From positions 1 to 44,191 of the forward strand of contig JAGTRU010000030.1 of assembly GCA_018261905.1 (NCBI GenBank): a stretch of DNA of 44,191 nt. Direction: 5' to 3'. Position 1 is the stretch's first letter. Every line of letters begins with the position of its first letter. Positions 7,349 to 16,316 of this stretch are shown piece after piece. Origin of the DNA: Pseudomonadota bacterium. Its GTDB lineage: Bacteria > Pseudomonadota > Gammaproteobacteria > Burkholderiales > Rhodocyclaceae. Below the pieces are notes generated by a model. It made no database searches and was not told the DNA's origin. It saw only the letters and a list, made by a program, of their open reading frames with translations. The position numbers were made by a program, and so were the translations under genes.

Positions 7349-8221
7349 TTACTTCCCGGAAAGTCGCTGTGCCTCGGCGCAGGCGGTAGCAGGACTTCTT
7401 TCGATTAGCTTTGACAGCAGCACAATGTCATTTGACGGTTTGCTGCGCAGCGACATCAACCAGTCGGCTTCCAGTTCCTTGAGGTTTTTCCCAAAAACGT
7501 CCAGCCACGGCCGTTCATTGACATGGGCAAGGCGGTGGAAGCGTTTCAGCGAATCAAAGCCATGCGTTGTCACGAGGTAGTTACCGAAGGAACCCGCCTC
7601 GGCGTAGGCTTTATGCTGTTTTGCTTTGTCAAAAATAACAAACTTGCCCCCTCCGGTGTACCTCATTCCCCATGGCTCGTGCTCTGCACTCAAGTCAGCC
7701 AACGGAAGATATGACGAAGCCTTGATGAAGGCCGACACCCAGTCGTCGCTGGAAAAACCGCAGCTTGGAAAGCTCAGTGGATTTCCTATCCTGACCTCTG
7801 TGGAAATTCCCATCATGTTGCGGATGAGTTTGTCGGGTTGCGGAAATATCGCGCTGGTAAGTTTGTGGGCCATCATCTGCGGGGTTTCCCGGATGCCAAA
7901 GATCCCGACGACTCGCCGCGGCGCGCCATCTTTCGATTCCCGATACGAAACGCTGGAATAAATCTCGCGGTGCGGCGAGTCGAAAACGACCCGTATCTTG
8001 CCAAAGCGCTGGACACCGGAGTCGGCGGACCAGAGCTCGACCACCTTATCGACCATGGCCTGAGCTTCGTCGGTTAAGCGCTGCAGTTGGTCATCGGATA
8101 GCTGACCGGAGAAGTCACTTCCGATGAGATCCTGCTTTTCAATAATGGCGCTTGATGCACCGGAGAGTCCCGGCGCCAGTAGCCCAACGATAAGGATCGA
8201 TAGCAGAAATGCTTTTCTCAT
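7349..8221 (-). CDS. Exported protein resembling a gluzincin metallopeptidase without HExxH
   Basis: This 290-residue product starts with a clear signal peptide (MRKAFLLSILIVGLLAPGLSGASSA, written here as residues 1-25). The ATG at 8221 is chosen over that at 8245 because GGAAGGGGGG lies just before it and the signal peptide then begins at residue 1. The C-terminal part (AYAEAGSFGNYLVTTHG at 205-221, then FGKNLKELEADW at 243-254) has the layout seen after the active site in M1-like peptidase-MA proteins. The place where HExxH is expected reads MMAHKLTSAIF (H119, K120), so zinc catalysis is probably lost. Function unknown; the peptidase relation is inferred from pattern. Confidence 0.65.
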   Translation of the reverse strand: MRKAFLLSILIVGLLAPGLSGASSAIIEKQDLIGSDFSGQLSDDQLQRLTDEAQAMVDKVVELWSADSGVQRFGKIRVVFDSPHREIYSSVSYRESKDGAPRRVVGIFGIRETPQMMAHKLTSAIFPQPDKLIRNMMGISTEVRIGNPLSFPSCGFSSDDWVSAFIKASSYLPLADLSAEHEPWGMRYTGGGKFVIFDKAKQHKAYAEAGSFGNYLVTTHGFDSLKRFHRLAHVNERPWLDVFGKNLKELEADWLMSLRSKPSNDIVLLSKLIERSPATACAEAQRLSGK

Positions 8222-8245
8222 CACGCCCCCCTTCCTGGTAAGCAC

Positions 8246-8574
8246 GCATACCCTTCACTGCCGGATAGCGCGCGACTGTGTGCACTGAGCATAGTGCCAC
8301 TATTCCCTGACGACAGGCACTTTCCTGATGTCGATGGAGAACCGGGCCGGAGCGTGCGATCACCCCGCATAGAGCAGCGCATGGCAAGCTGCCCCCCCGG
8401 ATCAGAGCAACAGGGGACAGACCACAGTTTTGTTTTTAAATGTCAGCTTACCCAAAGCGTGATCGACTGCAGTGGGCGCATTGGGGGCGGTCAAGCCGAA
8501 GCGATTCGGTGGTCAACAATCCACGATTTGGCACGCTGCCAATCAACCTGATCCCAGCGAGCACTACCGGTCTC
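8246..8574. other. Non-coding gap with a short palindrome
   Basis: I see no convincing gene in these 329 bp. A perfect inverted repeat TTGGCA-CGC-TGCCAA lies at 8528-8542, 32 bp beyond the tmoT stop; it lacks a T-run, so it is not a standard terminator and may be an operator or mRNA-end hairpin. GGGGACAGACCACAGTTTT near 8411 resembles short dispersed motifs seen in many proteobacterial genomes. Confidence 0.4.
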
Positions 8575-9201
8575 CTAATGTTTTTTCAGCCGCTGAATCG
8601 CCAGCGTCAATTCGGCAATCGACCTCAGGTTCATCTTGCTCATGACGTTATGTTTGTGGACTTTTACCGTGCTTTCCGTAACGTTCAGGTCGTAGGCAAT
8701 GCCCTTGTTCTGTTTGCCTTCGGCCACCGCGAACATGATTTGCTTTTCGCGGGGCGTCAGGGTGTCGAAGCGCTGGCGCAAGTTCGCCGTTTCCATACGT
8801 TCGTGGGAGGTGGCGCTGACGCGTGACAAGGCCAGGGTGATTGCATTCAACAGGTCCGTGTCGTCGAACGGCTTGTTGAGAAAATCGATCGCTCCCGACT
8901 TCATGGCGCGCACCGCCTGCGGGACATCGCCATGACCGGTGATGAAAATGATCGGTATTTCCCAGCCCAGCGCGACGATTTTGTCTTGCAGATCGAGCCC
9001 GTCCAGGCCGGGCATGCGCACGTCCAGCACGACACAGGAGTAGTCGCTGAGTTTGTCCAAGGCGAGAAAGTCGAAGGGGGAGGCAAACACTTCCACCGCC
9101 ATTCCCGCTGAGCGAAGCAAGCTGCTCAGGGATTCACGAATGGATGCATCGTCATCGACGACATAGACGGTAGGAGTTGGCACAGGCGAGTTTGAGGTCA
9201 T
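8575..9201 (-). CDS. tmoT: Response regulator of toluene two-component system (TodT/TmoT/StyR type)
   Basis: This 208-residue FixJ/NarL-class regulator has a receiver domain at about 10-125 (VYVVDDD acidic pocket, phospho-acceptor D60 in VVLDVRMPG, LNKPF lysine) and a LuxR-type helix-turn-helix at about 143-203 (LTPREKQIMFAVAEGKQNKGIAYDL...). Length and sequence fit TodT, TmoT and StyR, which bind palindromic boxes ahead of toluene/styrene operons. Its ATG overlaps the tmoS stop by 4 nt (ATGA), so the pair is translationally coupled. The likely target is the box upstream of tmoA. Confidence 0.9.
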   Translation of the reverse strand: MTSNSPVPTPTVYVVDDDASIRESLSSLLRSAGMAVEVFASPFDFLALDKLSDYSCVVLDVRMPGLDGLDLQDKIVALGWEIPIIFITGHGDVPQAVRAMKSGAIDFLNKPFDDTDLLNAITLALSRVSATSHERMETANLRQRFDTLTPREKQIMFAVAEGKQNKGIAYDLNVTESTVKVHKHNVMSKMNLRSIAELTLAIQRLKKH

Positions 9202-12089
9202 TGGCTGAGCGGCAGGTTAAAAATAAAATTCGCCCCGGCGCCAAGCGCTGTTTCCAGCCGCAATCGCCCCCCGTGGTTTTCGATGATCGATCGACTGATG
9301 GCCAGTCCCATGCCGAGGCCGTTATTTTTGGTTGAGAACAGGGCATCGAAGATCTTTCCTTCCAGGCTCGGCGGGATGCCGGGCCCCGTATCCCTGATCG
9401 AAAAGAGCACTCCCTCCAGCGCGTCGGTCGTCACGGCGATGGTCAAGATACGATCGCGCGGTGCTTGATCGCGCATCGCGTCGATCGCATTGACGACCAG
9501 ATTGAGCATGACCTGCTGCAGTTGGACCGGATCCGCCAATAGATCGGGTAAGCTAGGAGCAATCCGCACGCGGACTTGAACTTCGGACTCCTGCAACAAG
9601 CTTTGCAGCATCAGCAGCAGGTCGTCAACGATGCGCCAGACCTGGACCGGCTCGCGTTTGATGCCGCCCATGCTGAGAAAATTGCGGATGCGGGCGATGA
9701 CGTCTCCCGCCAGACTGGCGTCGCGATTTACCCGGCTCAAGGCCGCCACCACTTCGCCAAGGTCCGGCGTCTCCCTGACGAGCCAGCGCAAGGCCGCCTG
9801 GCTGTTGGTGACGATGGCGGAAAGCGGTTGATTGACTTCGTGAGCGATCGAGGCAACCAGTTCGCCCATGGTCGTGAACCGGGAAACCCGCGCCAGTTCC
9901 GCCTGGGTGGCGGCCAGGGCGCTTTCCGCCTGCTTGCGCGAACTGACGTCCTCGACAATGACCGCCAGCCGTGGCCCCTCCCGATCAACGGCGGGGATCA
10001 GGGAAACACTGACATTGGCCCAGAGAAATTCCCCATTTCTTTTTTCGTAGCGTTTCTGCACCTGATAGTTGTCGATAACCCCGTCGAACAGGCCATGGAC
10101 ATTGCGTTTGGTCATCGCCCGCAGCGACTCCTCGGTAATCTCGATGAACGAGACGCCAACGATCTCGGTTTCGCCGTAACCGAGCATTTGCTGCAGGGCG
10201 GGATTGGCTTTCAAGATCCGCCCCTCCCGGTCGGCCAGGGCGATGCCGACCGCCGTGTTTTTGTACAGCCCCAGCCAGCGACGTTCCGAAATCTGCAACG
10301 CGAGCAAACCGTCCTGCAGGGATTTTCGGCTCGCCACCAGGCCGGCGGTCAATTCGCAAACGTCGGAGGCTTGCGAATTGAGTTCTTTCTGCAGCAGGTC
10401 GACGGTACGTTTGACCATCACCAGGTTGCGGACCCGCGCCCTAAGTTCCTGCGGGGAGAAGGGTTTGGTCAGGTAGTCCTGGACCAATTCGTCGAGCAGC
10501 GTTTCGCGCAGCGCATCGTCGGCGCGCGCCGAAAGCACCAGCACGGGCAGGTTGGGAAAGCGTCCGCTGGCGCGCAGTTCGCGCACGAATTGCTCGCCGT
10601 CGAAATGCGGCATCATCAGGTCGGTAATCACCAGATCGGGTGGATTCTCCAGGGCTAAGGACAGCGCGATAGCGCCATTTTCCGCCAGCGTGACGTTGTA
10701 GTCGTCGATCAACACGTCGTAGAGAAAATGGCGCAGGTCGGGGTTGTCCTCGACGACGAGAATCCGGCTGCTACCCAGCTTGTGCTCCCGCAGTGGTTGG
10801 TTTTGCGCTTCGAGCAGGTCAATGCCCTGGTAGTTGGAAAAAGCCTCCACGTCGTTGCTCTCGCGGACATAGACGCCTTTCGGGGCCCGCATCGGCATTT
10901 CCACCTGGAAGACGGCGCCGCCGCCCGGCGCATCCAGGGCCACCACCGTGCCATGGTGCAGTTCGACGAATTCCTTGACGATGTTCAGACCCAGTCCGCT
11001 GCCGTTGCCGGAGAGCCCGTCCTGGCCCTGGGTGAAACGGGAGAAAATCTGTTCCTTCATCTGCGGCGGAACGCCCGGGCCATTGTCCTGCACGCTGAGC
11101 AAAAATCGACGATTGGCGACGCGCTCGATCGAACAGCAGATACGGCCGCCGGCCGGCGTGAACTTGAAGGCATTGGACAGCAGGTTGGCCAGGATCCGGG
11201 CAAACTTGGCCCGGTCCACATCGGCATAAAGCTCGTTCGCCCCTTCGCTCAGTAAAGAAATCGAGCGCTCCTCGGCCGCCGCGGCAAAACTGGCGGCGAC
11301 GTCCCGCAGCAAGGCCGCGACATTGGCGCACACGTAGGCCAGCGGCATCTGCTGCGCATCGATGCGCGCCAGGTCGAGCAGGTCATTGACCTGCTGCAGG
11401 AGCGACTGGGCATTGCGCTTGATCGTCTTCAAGCGGAAACGCTCCCGCTCATCCGATTCCTTGGCTTCGAGCAGAAGCTGATCGACCGGCCCCAGAATCA
11501 GCGCCAGCGGCGTCCGCAGCTCGTGGCTGACGTTGGCGAAAAATTTGGTCTTGAAGCCGTCGATTTCGCGCAGCTTTTCAAGGGCCAGTTGCAACTCGCC
11601 GTTCTTGCGCGTCAGCTCGGCCTCGATGGCGATCTTCTCGGTGATATTGCGCCCTTCGGGAAGCAGGAAGGCGACCCGCCCTTGATCATCGCGAATCGGC
11701 GTCAGCGAAAAATCGACGAAGATGGTTTTCCGTCCCTGCAAGTCGCCATAAATCTCGATGTCGCAACGGACAAACTCGCCATTTCTTGCCCGTTCCACCA
11801 TGCCCCGCACGCGATTGCGCGCATCTTCGGAAAGCGCCCACCAGCGCGCCTCCCAGAACGGCTTGCCGAGCACGTCGGCGAGGCAGACTCCCGCCCCTTC
11901 GAGGGCTGCACGATTGATCTCGAGCACGGTGCCATCGACGTCGAGCAATCCGAGGAACTGGTACATCGCGTCCAGAATAATCCGGGCCAGCTTTTGCCGA
12001 CGAACTTCCCCGCTATCGTCGGCAGCCAGGGTCACCCCTTTGACTGAGGCTTGTATTTTTTTGTCGGACAAGCAAGGTCCAAATGTCAT
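9198..12089 (-). CDS. tmoS: Double hybrid sensor histidine kinase for aromatic hydrocarbons (TodS/TmoS type)
   Basis: This 963-residue soluble kinase has the rare TodS order PAS1 - kinase 1 - receiver - PAS2 - kinase 2. Counting from the chosen start, the phospho-sites are H189 (NVSHELRTPL), D490 (LVITDLMMP) and H750 (SIAHEVNQPL). TodS has the equivalent residues at 190, 500 and 760. The effector pocket region of PAS1 (LLDVDGTVLEINRAALEG ... PFWEARWW) closely follows TodS. No membrane segments are seen. The ATG at 12089 is chosen because GGAG lies 5 nt before it; an ATG at 12152 and a TTG at 12161 are in frame but have poor ribosome sites. TodS-family kinases bind toluene, benzene and related compounds in PAS1 and phosphorylate their partner regulator. 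Confidence 0.92.
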   Translation of the reverse strand: MTFGPCLSDKKIQASVKGVTLAADDSGEVRRQKLARIILDAMYQFLGLLDVDGTVLEINRAALEGAGVCLADVLGKPFWEARWWALSEDARNRVRGMVERARNGEFVRCDIEIYGDLQGRKTIFVDFSLTPIRDDQGRVAFLLPEGRNITEKIAIEAELTRKNGELQLALEKLREIDGFKTKFFANVSHELRTPLALILGPVDQLLLEAKESDERERFRLKTIKRNAQSLLQQVNDLLDLARIDAQQMPLAYVCANVAALLRDVAASFAAAAEERSISLLSEGANELYADVDRAKFARILANLLSNAFKFTPAGGRICCSIERVANRRFLLSVQDNGPGVPPQMKEQIFSRFTQGQDGLSGNGSGLGLNIVKEFVELHHGTVVALDAPGGGAVFQVEMPMRAPKGVYVRESNDVEAFSNYQGIDLLEAQNQPLREHKLGSSRILVVEDNPDLRHFLYDVLIDDYNVTLAENGAIALSLALENPPDLVITDLMMPHFDGEQFVRELRASGRFPNLPVLVLSARADDALRETLLDELVQDYLTKPFSPQELRARVRNLVMVKRTVDLLQKELNSQASDVCELTAGLVASRKSLQDGLLALQISERRWLGLYKNTAVGIALADREGRILKANPALQQMLGYGETEIVGVSFIEITEESLRAMTKRNVHGLFDGVIDNYQVQKRYEKRNGEFLWANVSVSLIPAVDREGPRLAVIVEDVSSRKQAESALAATQAELARVSRFTTMGELVASIAHEVNQPLSAIVTNSQAALRWLVRETPDLGEVVAALSRVNRDASLAGDVIARIRNFLSMGGIKREPVQVWRIVDDLLLMLQSLLQESEVQVRVRIAPSLPDLLADPVQLQQVMLNLVVNAIDAMRDQAPRDRILTIAVTTDALEGVLFSIRDTGPGIPPSLEGKIFDALFSTKNNGLGMGLAISRSIIENHGGRLRLETALGAGANFIFNLPLSQ

Positions 12090-12212
12090 CGTCTCTCCAT
12101 TAGGCAAAATTGGCGTCTCGATCTGCCGGTAGCTTTGAAAAATACGCGACATGACCACCAACAGAGCTCGTACCAGCCAATTTCGCGACTATACGAGCAA
12201 ACTCCGGAAAGC

Positions 12213-12236
12213 AAAAAAGGCGAGTAAAAACTCGCC
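12213..12236 (-). terminator. Rho-independent terminator of the tmo-todX operon
   Basis: On the minus strand, GGCGAGT-TTTT-ACTCGCC is a perfect 7-bp stem followed at once by TTTTTT (12218-12213). It lies 27 bp beyond the stop of the TodX-like gene and upstream of tmoS, so it separates the tmo transcript from tmoST. Confidence 0.9.
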
Positions 12237-12263
12237 AAAGGCCATCGGAGGATGGGTAAGCCG

Positions 12264-13640
12264 TTAAAAGCTGTAGCGGAAATTCAGGCTGGCGTTGTTC
12301 TGGGCGTGCGTCACCTCGATCGGGGCGGAGGTATTCGGCAGGCTGGTGTTGTCCATGGTCTCCTTGAGCGCGTGGGAATAGGCAAAATCAAGCTTGCTCT
12401 GCTTCGAGAAGGCATAGGTCAAACCGGCCGACAGATGCTTCCTCGGGGTTGCCGGTATCACCGCGAACAGCGTCGATGATGACAGGGCCTGGCTGGCGTA
12501 ACGCCCGCCGGCGCGGACCGTCAGGCTGTCATTGACCTGATAGGCGGCGCCGAGGGAGACGACGGTCTGATCCTTGTAATCCTGGGGCAGGAGAATGTTG
12601 AGATCGCCGCCGGCATCGGCGATAAAGGCGACCTTGATATCCTTCATCACGTCTTTCCAGAAGACCCGAGAGACATCGGCGGCGACCGTCCATTGCGGCG
12701 TCAGGCGCTGGCTGATACCCAGGTCGACATGGGCGGGCATCTGGAAGTCCTGGATCTGGATTTTTCCACCGAAGGAAATCTGGCCGGCGATACCGTCGAT
12801 TGCCGTCAACGTTGCCCGGCCCTCCATATCGTTCATCTGGCTCTTGAAGGTGTAGGACGCGCCCAGGGTCGTGTCGGGAGCGGCCCGATAGAGCATCCCC
12901 AACTTGCCGCCATAGCCCCAGGAATCGACCCCGCTGCCGAGGAACTGGTCCTTGGTCAGGCTGAAGTGAGCGCCGCGCAGGTCCGGTAGGCCGCCCAGCG
13001 CCCCGACCAGGGAACCGCTCGCCCGTCCTGCACCGATCAGGCTGCCGACCTGGTCTGCGCCGAGCAGCAGGTCGAGATTGAGACCCTGCCACATCGCATC
13101 GATACTGCCAGCGATGGTCAGTTTTTCGCTGACCTGGAAACTGGCGGCGAAAGGAATATTGAGCACCAGCAAGCGGCTCGAATTTTCGAGGCCGGTCGCC
13201 AGGCCGCCCGTCGCCCGGGACAGGAAGCTGCCATTGCCGTATTCGGTCCCCAGGCCGCCCTGGGCAAACGCGCCGACACCTAGGGACCAGGCGCCGAGCC
13301 GTTTGGTAAACGCCGCCTCCGGTGCCATATACGGCCCGCGGTTATTGGAATGGGTATCGGACGTGACGCTTTCGCCCGTTGTCTTGTTTTTTACCTTGAT
13401 ATCCGTCGTCACCAGATCCAGGCCGAGCATCGCCTGGTCGCCATCCGCCATCAGCGACAGCGTTGCCGGATTGGTCATCATGCCGGCCGGGCCGACGTCA
13501 TGTGCCACGGCCGTGCCACCCATGCCGCGCGAGATCGCTCCGTAACCCTCCAGGCGAAAGACATCGGTTGCCTGTGCCACTTGAGTCGCGCCGGCCAGTG
13601 CCGAAAGCAGCGCCGATGCAACGATTTTTCTTGGTGTCAT
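12264..13640 (-). CDS. todX: Outer-membrane aromatic hydrocarbon channel (FadL family; TodX/TbuX/XylN)
   Basis: This 458-residue FadL-family beta-barrel has an N-terminal signal peptide (TPRKIVASALLSALAGATQVAQA), the hatch-like DVFRLEGYGAISRGMGGTAVAHDVGPAGMMTNPATLS segment, and a C-terminal FRYSF ending in the aromatic residue typical of outer-membrane proteins. Homologues TodX and TbuX help hydrophobic aromatics cross the outer membrane. The ATG at 13640 is preferred over upstream in-frame starts because AGGAG is 9 nt before it and the signal peptide starts there. It is the last gene of the leftward tmo operon, 71 bp after tmoF and before a strong terminator. In the Pseudomonas mendocina tmo locus the equivalent gene comes first. 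Confidence 0.9.
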   Translation of the reverse strand: MTPRKIVASALLSALAGATQVAQATDVFRLEGYGAISRGMGGTAVAHDVGPAGMMTNPATLSLMADGDQAMLGLDLVTTDIKVKNKTTGESVTSDTHSNNRGPYMAPEAAFTKRLGAWSLGVGAFAQGGLGTEYGNGSFLSRATGGLATGLENSSRLLVLNIPFAASFQVSEKLTIAGSIDAMWQGLNLDLLLGADQVGSLIGAGRASGSLVGALGGLPDLRGAHFSLTKDQFLGSGVDSWGYGGKLGMLYRAAPDTTLGASYTFKSQMNDMEGRATLTAIDGIAGQISFGGKIQIQDFQMPAHVDLGISQRLTPQWTVAADVSRVFWKDVMKDIKVAFIADAGGDLNILLPQDYKDQTVVSLGAAYQVNDSLTVRAGGRYASQALSSSTLFAVIPATPRKHLSAGLTYAFSKQSKLDFAYSHALKETMDNTSLPNTSAPIEVTHAQNNASLNFRYSF

Positions 13641-13711
13641 CCCCGTCATCTCCTCTGTTGTTGGAATGTGAAACGTTTGAATTCCCCGGTACTGCATGGG
13701 TAAAGCAAGCT

Positions 13712-14728
13712 TCAAAAGAAGCGGTCGAAATGAATCTGTTCGAAGGGCACGCGATGGCCAACCATCAGCAATTCCTGCAAGGCCTGCGTCATCGGCGGCG
13801 GCCCGGCGAAATAGAACTCGTAGTTGGCCAGGCCGCTGGGCAGCGCGTGCGCGACCGCGTCATGGACGAAACCGGTTGCACCGTGCCACTCGCCGTCGTC
13901 GCCGGGCAGCGAAACCACCGGGAGATAGACGATCCGCTCGCCAAAACCGTCGAGCTCCCGCAACATCTCGTCGCCGCAAACATCGCGGGGCGTTCTGGCG
14001 CCGTAGAAAAAATACAGTTTCCGCTCAGCCAACAGCCCGGCCTCGACCGCCCCGCGCGCGATGGAAAGCATCGGCGCCAGGCCGGAGCCGCCGGCCACAC
14101 AGACGATGTCGCGCGGCGAGTCGGTGCGCAGGTAGGCCACGCCGTAGGGGCCATCAAGATCGATGTGGTCGCCCTCGGCCAGCTTTTCGAAAAGCACATG
14201 GGTGCCGTGTCCGTGCAGTACGCGGCGAATCTGGAAATGCCACTCGCGCTGCCCATTCGCCGTGTTCGCCAGGGAGTAGGCGCGGGAAGCCGGCAGCCCG
14301 GGCAGATCCAGCATGGCGAACTGGCCCGGCAGGAAGGGAACATCGCTTTCGGCCAGGAAGCGGAACTCACGGATGTCATGCGTGATGTCGCGGGTGCCGA
14401 TCAGCTGGGCGCGCTGGCGCTGAGGGCGTATTTTCGGCTGATATTCCGGGGCCGTTGCCGCCTTGATCGTCACCGGGCCATGCGCCCGGCACTGACAGGC
14501 GAGGTGGCGGCCACGCTTGCGATCGCGTTCGGTCAGCCCCGGCGCATCAGGCCACAGCGTTTCGATTTCGCCTTCCATGAGTTCGAACTTGCAGCCGCCG
14601 CAGCCGCCGGAGTTGCACTCATAGGAAAAGCCCAGGCCGGCGCGCAAGGCCGCCCGCAGGATGGTGTCGCCCTCCCGCTGCTCGCAGGTGGAGCCGTCTT
14701 TCTCGTTGCGAATAGTTGGTTTGTTCAT
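13712..14728 (-). CDS. tmoF: Toluene monooxygenase NADH:ferredoxin oxidoreductase
   Basis: This 338-residue reductase passes electrons from NADH to the Rieske ferredoxin TmoC. A plant-type [2Fe-2S] domain fills residues 1-95 (C38, C43 and C46 in YECNSGGCGGC; the fourth ligand is C78 or C80 in ACQC). An FAD-binding domain follows (RAYSLAN), then an NAD domain (CVAGGSGLAPM and the C-terminal FYFAGPPPM). The ATG at 14728 is used; a TTG at 14737 would add three residues. The ribosome site is weak for both. It follows tmoE in the operon. Confidence 0.92.
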   Translation of the reverse strand: MNKPTIRNEKDGSTCEQREGDTILRAALRAGLGFSYECNSGGCGGCKFELMEGEIETLWPDAPGLTERDRKRGRHLACQCRAHGPVTIKAATAPEYQPKIRPQRQRAQLIGTRDITHDIREFRFLAESDVPFLPGQFAMLDLPGLPASRAYSLANTANGQREWHFQIRRVLHGHGTHVLFEKLAEGDHIDLDGPYGVAYLRTDSPRDIVCVAGGSGLAPMLSIARGAVEAGLLAERKLYFFYGARTPRDVCGDEMLRELDGFGERIVYLPVVSLPGDDGEWHGATGFVHDAVAHALPSGLANYEFYFAGPPPMTQALQELLMVGHRVPFEQIHFDRFF

Positions 14729-14799
14729 GGCAGCCAAAAAATCAGGTCGAGTTTGGCCAGCGCCGGTCGGCGCCGGCCAAACTGCGGGTTAATTGACGA

Positions 14800-15786
14800 T
14801 TACAGGCCCAGGGAACGCCGGAAGTCGCGCGTCGCCGCCTTGGCTGCTTCAGCACCGCCGGAAGTGTCTGGGAGACTTGAGCAGTAGGCATCGATGGCCT
14901 GGTCGGCCAGCGGCTCCCATTTGGCGATCCAGCCCTGGATCAATTCCTTGTTGCCGGGAATCTCCAGCGCCATGCTGAGCAGTGCGGAAATCCAGCGGCG
15001 ATGGCGGGCCGCGTCGATCAACTGGGCATCGGTCAGCAAGCCGAGCAGGGTATCGCCGTTGTGACGGGCCGATTCGCCCAGCTTGCGCAGCACCGCTTCA
15101 TCGATCGCCGGCTTGGCGACCAGGTTGAGCACCACGATCGCCTCGCCCCAGTCCCAGACGGTCAGCGCCTTTTCCATCAGCTCGCGGAAGCCTTGCCAGA
15201 CCGGGTCGTTTTCCCAGTAGAGGCGCTCATCCGCGGCGAAACCCTTGTCCGGGAAGGCGATGGACAGTTCCTTGGTGCGGTAGGCGGTATGGCTGAGCCA
15301 ACGGAAGCTGTCAGCCATCTGGAAATAATTGCAGTTGGTGATGGTACTGGCCGGCGACACCTGACCGACATAGGCCGAGGCCATCTGCACGGTATGGAAG
15401 AGGTAGCGGGACGGCGTGTAGAAACGCGCCAGGGTGCCCGCCCAGCGCGGATCGAGGGCGATGTCGTGTTCGCGCTGGTTGAACTGGTCGAAGAGGCTGA
15501 AAACATAAGTTTCCTGGCCGTCCTGCATCATGTTGTAGGTGCGGTAGACGACTTCCTCGGGATCGCGGAAGGCATTCCAGTCCGGGTGCTTGAGAGCGGT
15601 ACCGAAGGTGTTCTTCTTGTACCACTCGTTCATGAACATGGTCGGTGACAGCTCGTAGGGCGAATCGGGGCGCTTGTCGTTGTAGTGCAGGTTGGCGCTG
15701 ACGATCTCGTACTCGCTCGGCTTGCGGCGGCGGGCGGCGAGATGGCTCCAGGTCTTGAGCGGCTTGAGTACTTGGGTTTCGGACAT
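14800..15786 (-). CDS. tmoE: Toluene monooxygenase beta hydroxylase subunit
   Basis: The 328-residue beta subunit of the (alpha-beta-gamma)2 hydroxylase shares the ferritin-like fold of TmoA without the iron site. Typical blocks are KTWSHLAARRRKPSEYEIV near the N-terminus and NCNYFQMADSFRWLSHTAYRTKEL in the middle. The length matches TmoE/TbuA2. It lies between tmoD and tmoF in the canonical order, with a GAGGAGACAAG ribosome site just before the ATG. Confidence 0.94.
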   Translation of the reverse strand: MSETQVLKPLKTWSHLAARRRKPSEYEIVSANLHYNDKRPDSPYELSPTMFMNEWYKKNTFGTALKHPDWNAFRDPEEVVYRTYNMMQDGQETYVFSLFDQFNQREHDIALDPRWAGTLARFYTPSRYLFHTVQMASAYVGQVSPASTITNCNYFQMADSFRWLSHTAYRTKELSIAFPDKGFAADERLYWENDPVWQGFRELMEKALTVWDWGEAIVVLNLVAKPAIDEAVLRKLGESARHNGDTLLGLLTDAQLIDAARHRRWISALLSMALEIPGNKELIQGWIAKWEPLADQAIDAYCSSLPDTSGGAEAAKAATRDFRRSLGL

Positions 15787-15841
15787 TCTTGTCTCCTCGT
15801 TTTTTGCTATGGGCTGGCCGGTGGGCGTTGCTGCCGGCGGC

Positions 15842-16156
15842 CTAGACTTTCTTCGAAAAATAGAAGCGGACGGAGTTGTCGCCGCTTTCGATCTGTCCCG
15901 CGAACGAGCTCAGGTCGACTTCCAGATCGTTCATCTTGAACGGGCGGCCCAATTCTTCCTCGATGGTTTCGCGGTACAGCACCATCTCGTGTTCGGTGTG
16001 AATCCGGATGTAGGCACGCTTGTCGTCCACGAAGACTTCCTTGCCCGGATTGTCGAGCTTGGCCGCCTCAATGATCGCCGTGGCCAGGTCGCCGGCACGC
16101 ATCACCGGGCCGACCAGATTGTTGTGATAGGCCTGCCCGGAACTGGTAATGCTCAT
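15842..16156 (-). CDS. tmoD: Toluene monooxygenase catalytic effector protein
   Basis: This 104-residue effector (T4moD/MmoB family) docks on the hydroxylase active-site face and is needed for coupling and regiospecificity. The sequence GQAYHNNLVGPVMRAG and the LDNPGKEVFVDDKRAYIRIHTE block are family hallmarks. The ATG at 16156 gives the family length (103-104) and has AAGGAGAG before it. The reading frame, however, is open for 42 more codons to an ATG at 16282 that also has a ribosome site; see the separate entry. Confidence 0.92.
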   Translation of the reverse strand: MSITSSGQAYHNNLVGPVMRAGDLATAIIEAAKLDNPGKEVFVDDKRAYIRIHTEHEMVLYRETIEEELGRPFKMNDLEVDLSSFAGQIESGDNSVRFYFSKKV

Positions 16157-16282
16157 TGTTCTCTCCTTGTTTTCTTCCCTGTCCGGCTCGCCGAGCCGGC
16201 TTGCCAAACCTGCAGGGACGGCCAACTGCGGCTGGCCTTGGCCACCTCGCAGTAACGCCCCCAGCCAATTTAAAATTCCCAT
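16157..16282 (-). other. In-frame 42-codon upstream extension of tmoD
   Basis: From an ATG at 16282, preceded by AGAGG 8 nt away, the frame reads MGILNWLGALLRGGQGQPQL ... REENKERT and runs without a stop into the tmoD ATG. It would add a hydrophobic or amphipathic N-terminus to the effector. It could encode a longer isoform, a leader allowing translational coupling between tmoC and tmoD, or simply be chance open frame in GC-rich DNA. Confidence 0.4.
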
Positions 16283-16316
16283 ACGCTTAACCTCTGAGTC
16301 ATGTCGGGCGGCCGCT

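Noticed and set aside
8388..8412. CCCCCCCGGATCAGAGCAACAG resembling the start of the LysR relic at 7183-7203
   Set aside because: The similarity covers only a short G/C-rich stretch and does not extend; chance is likely.
8528..8542. TTGGCACGCTGCCAA as a sigma-54 promoter
   Set aside because: The -24-like TGGCACG is there but no TTGC follows at the right distance; it is better read as a simple palindrome.
13463..14887. 474-codon open frame on the plus strand
   Set aside because: It is antisense to tmoF and part of the TodX-like gene; no domain.
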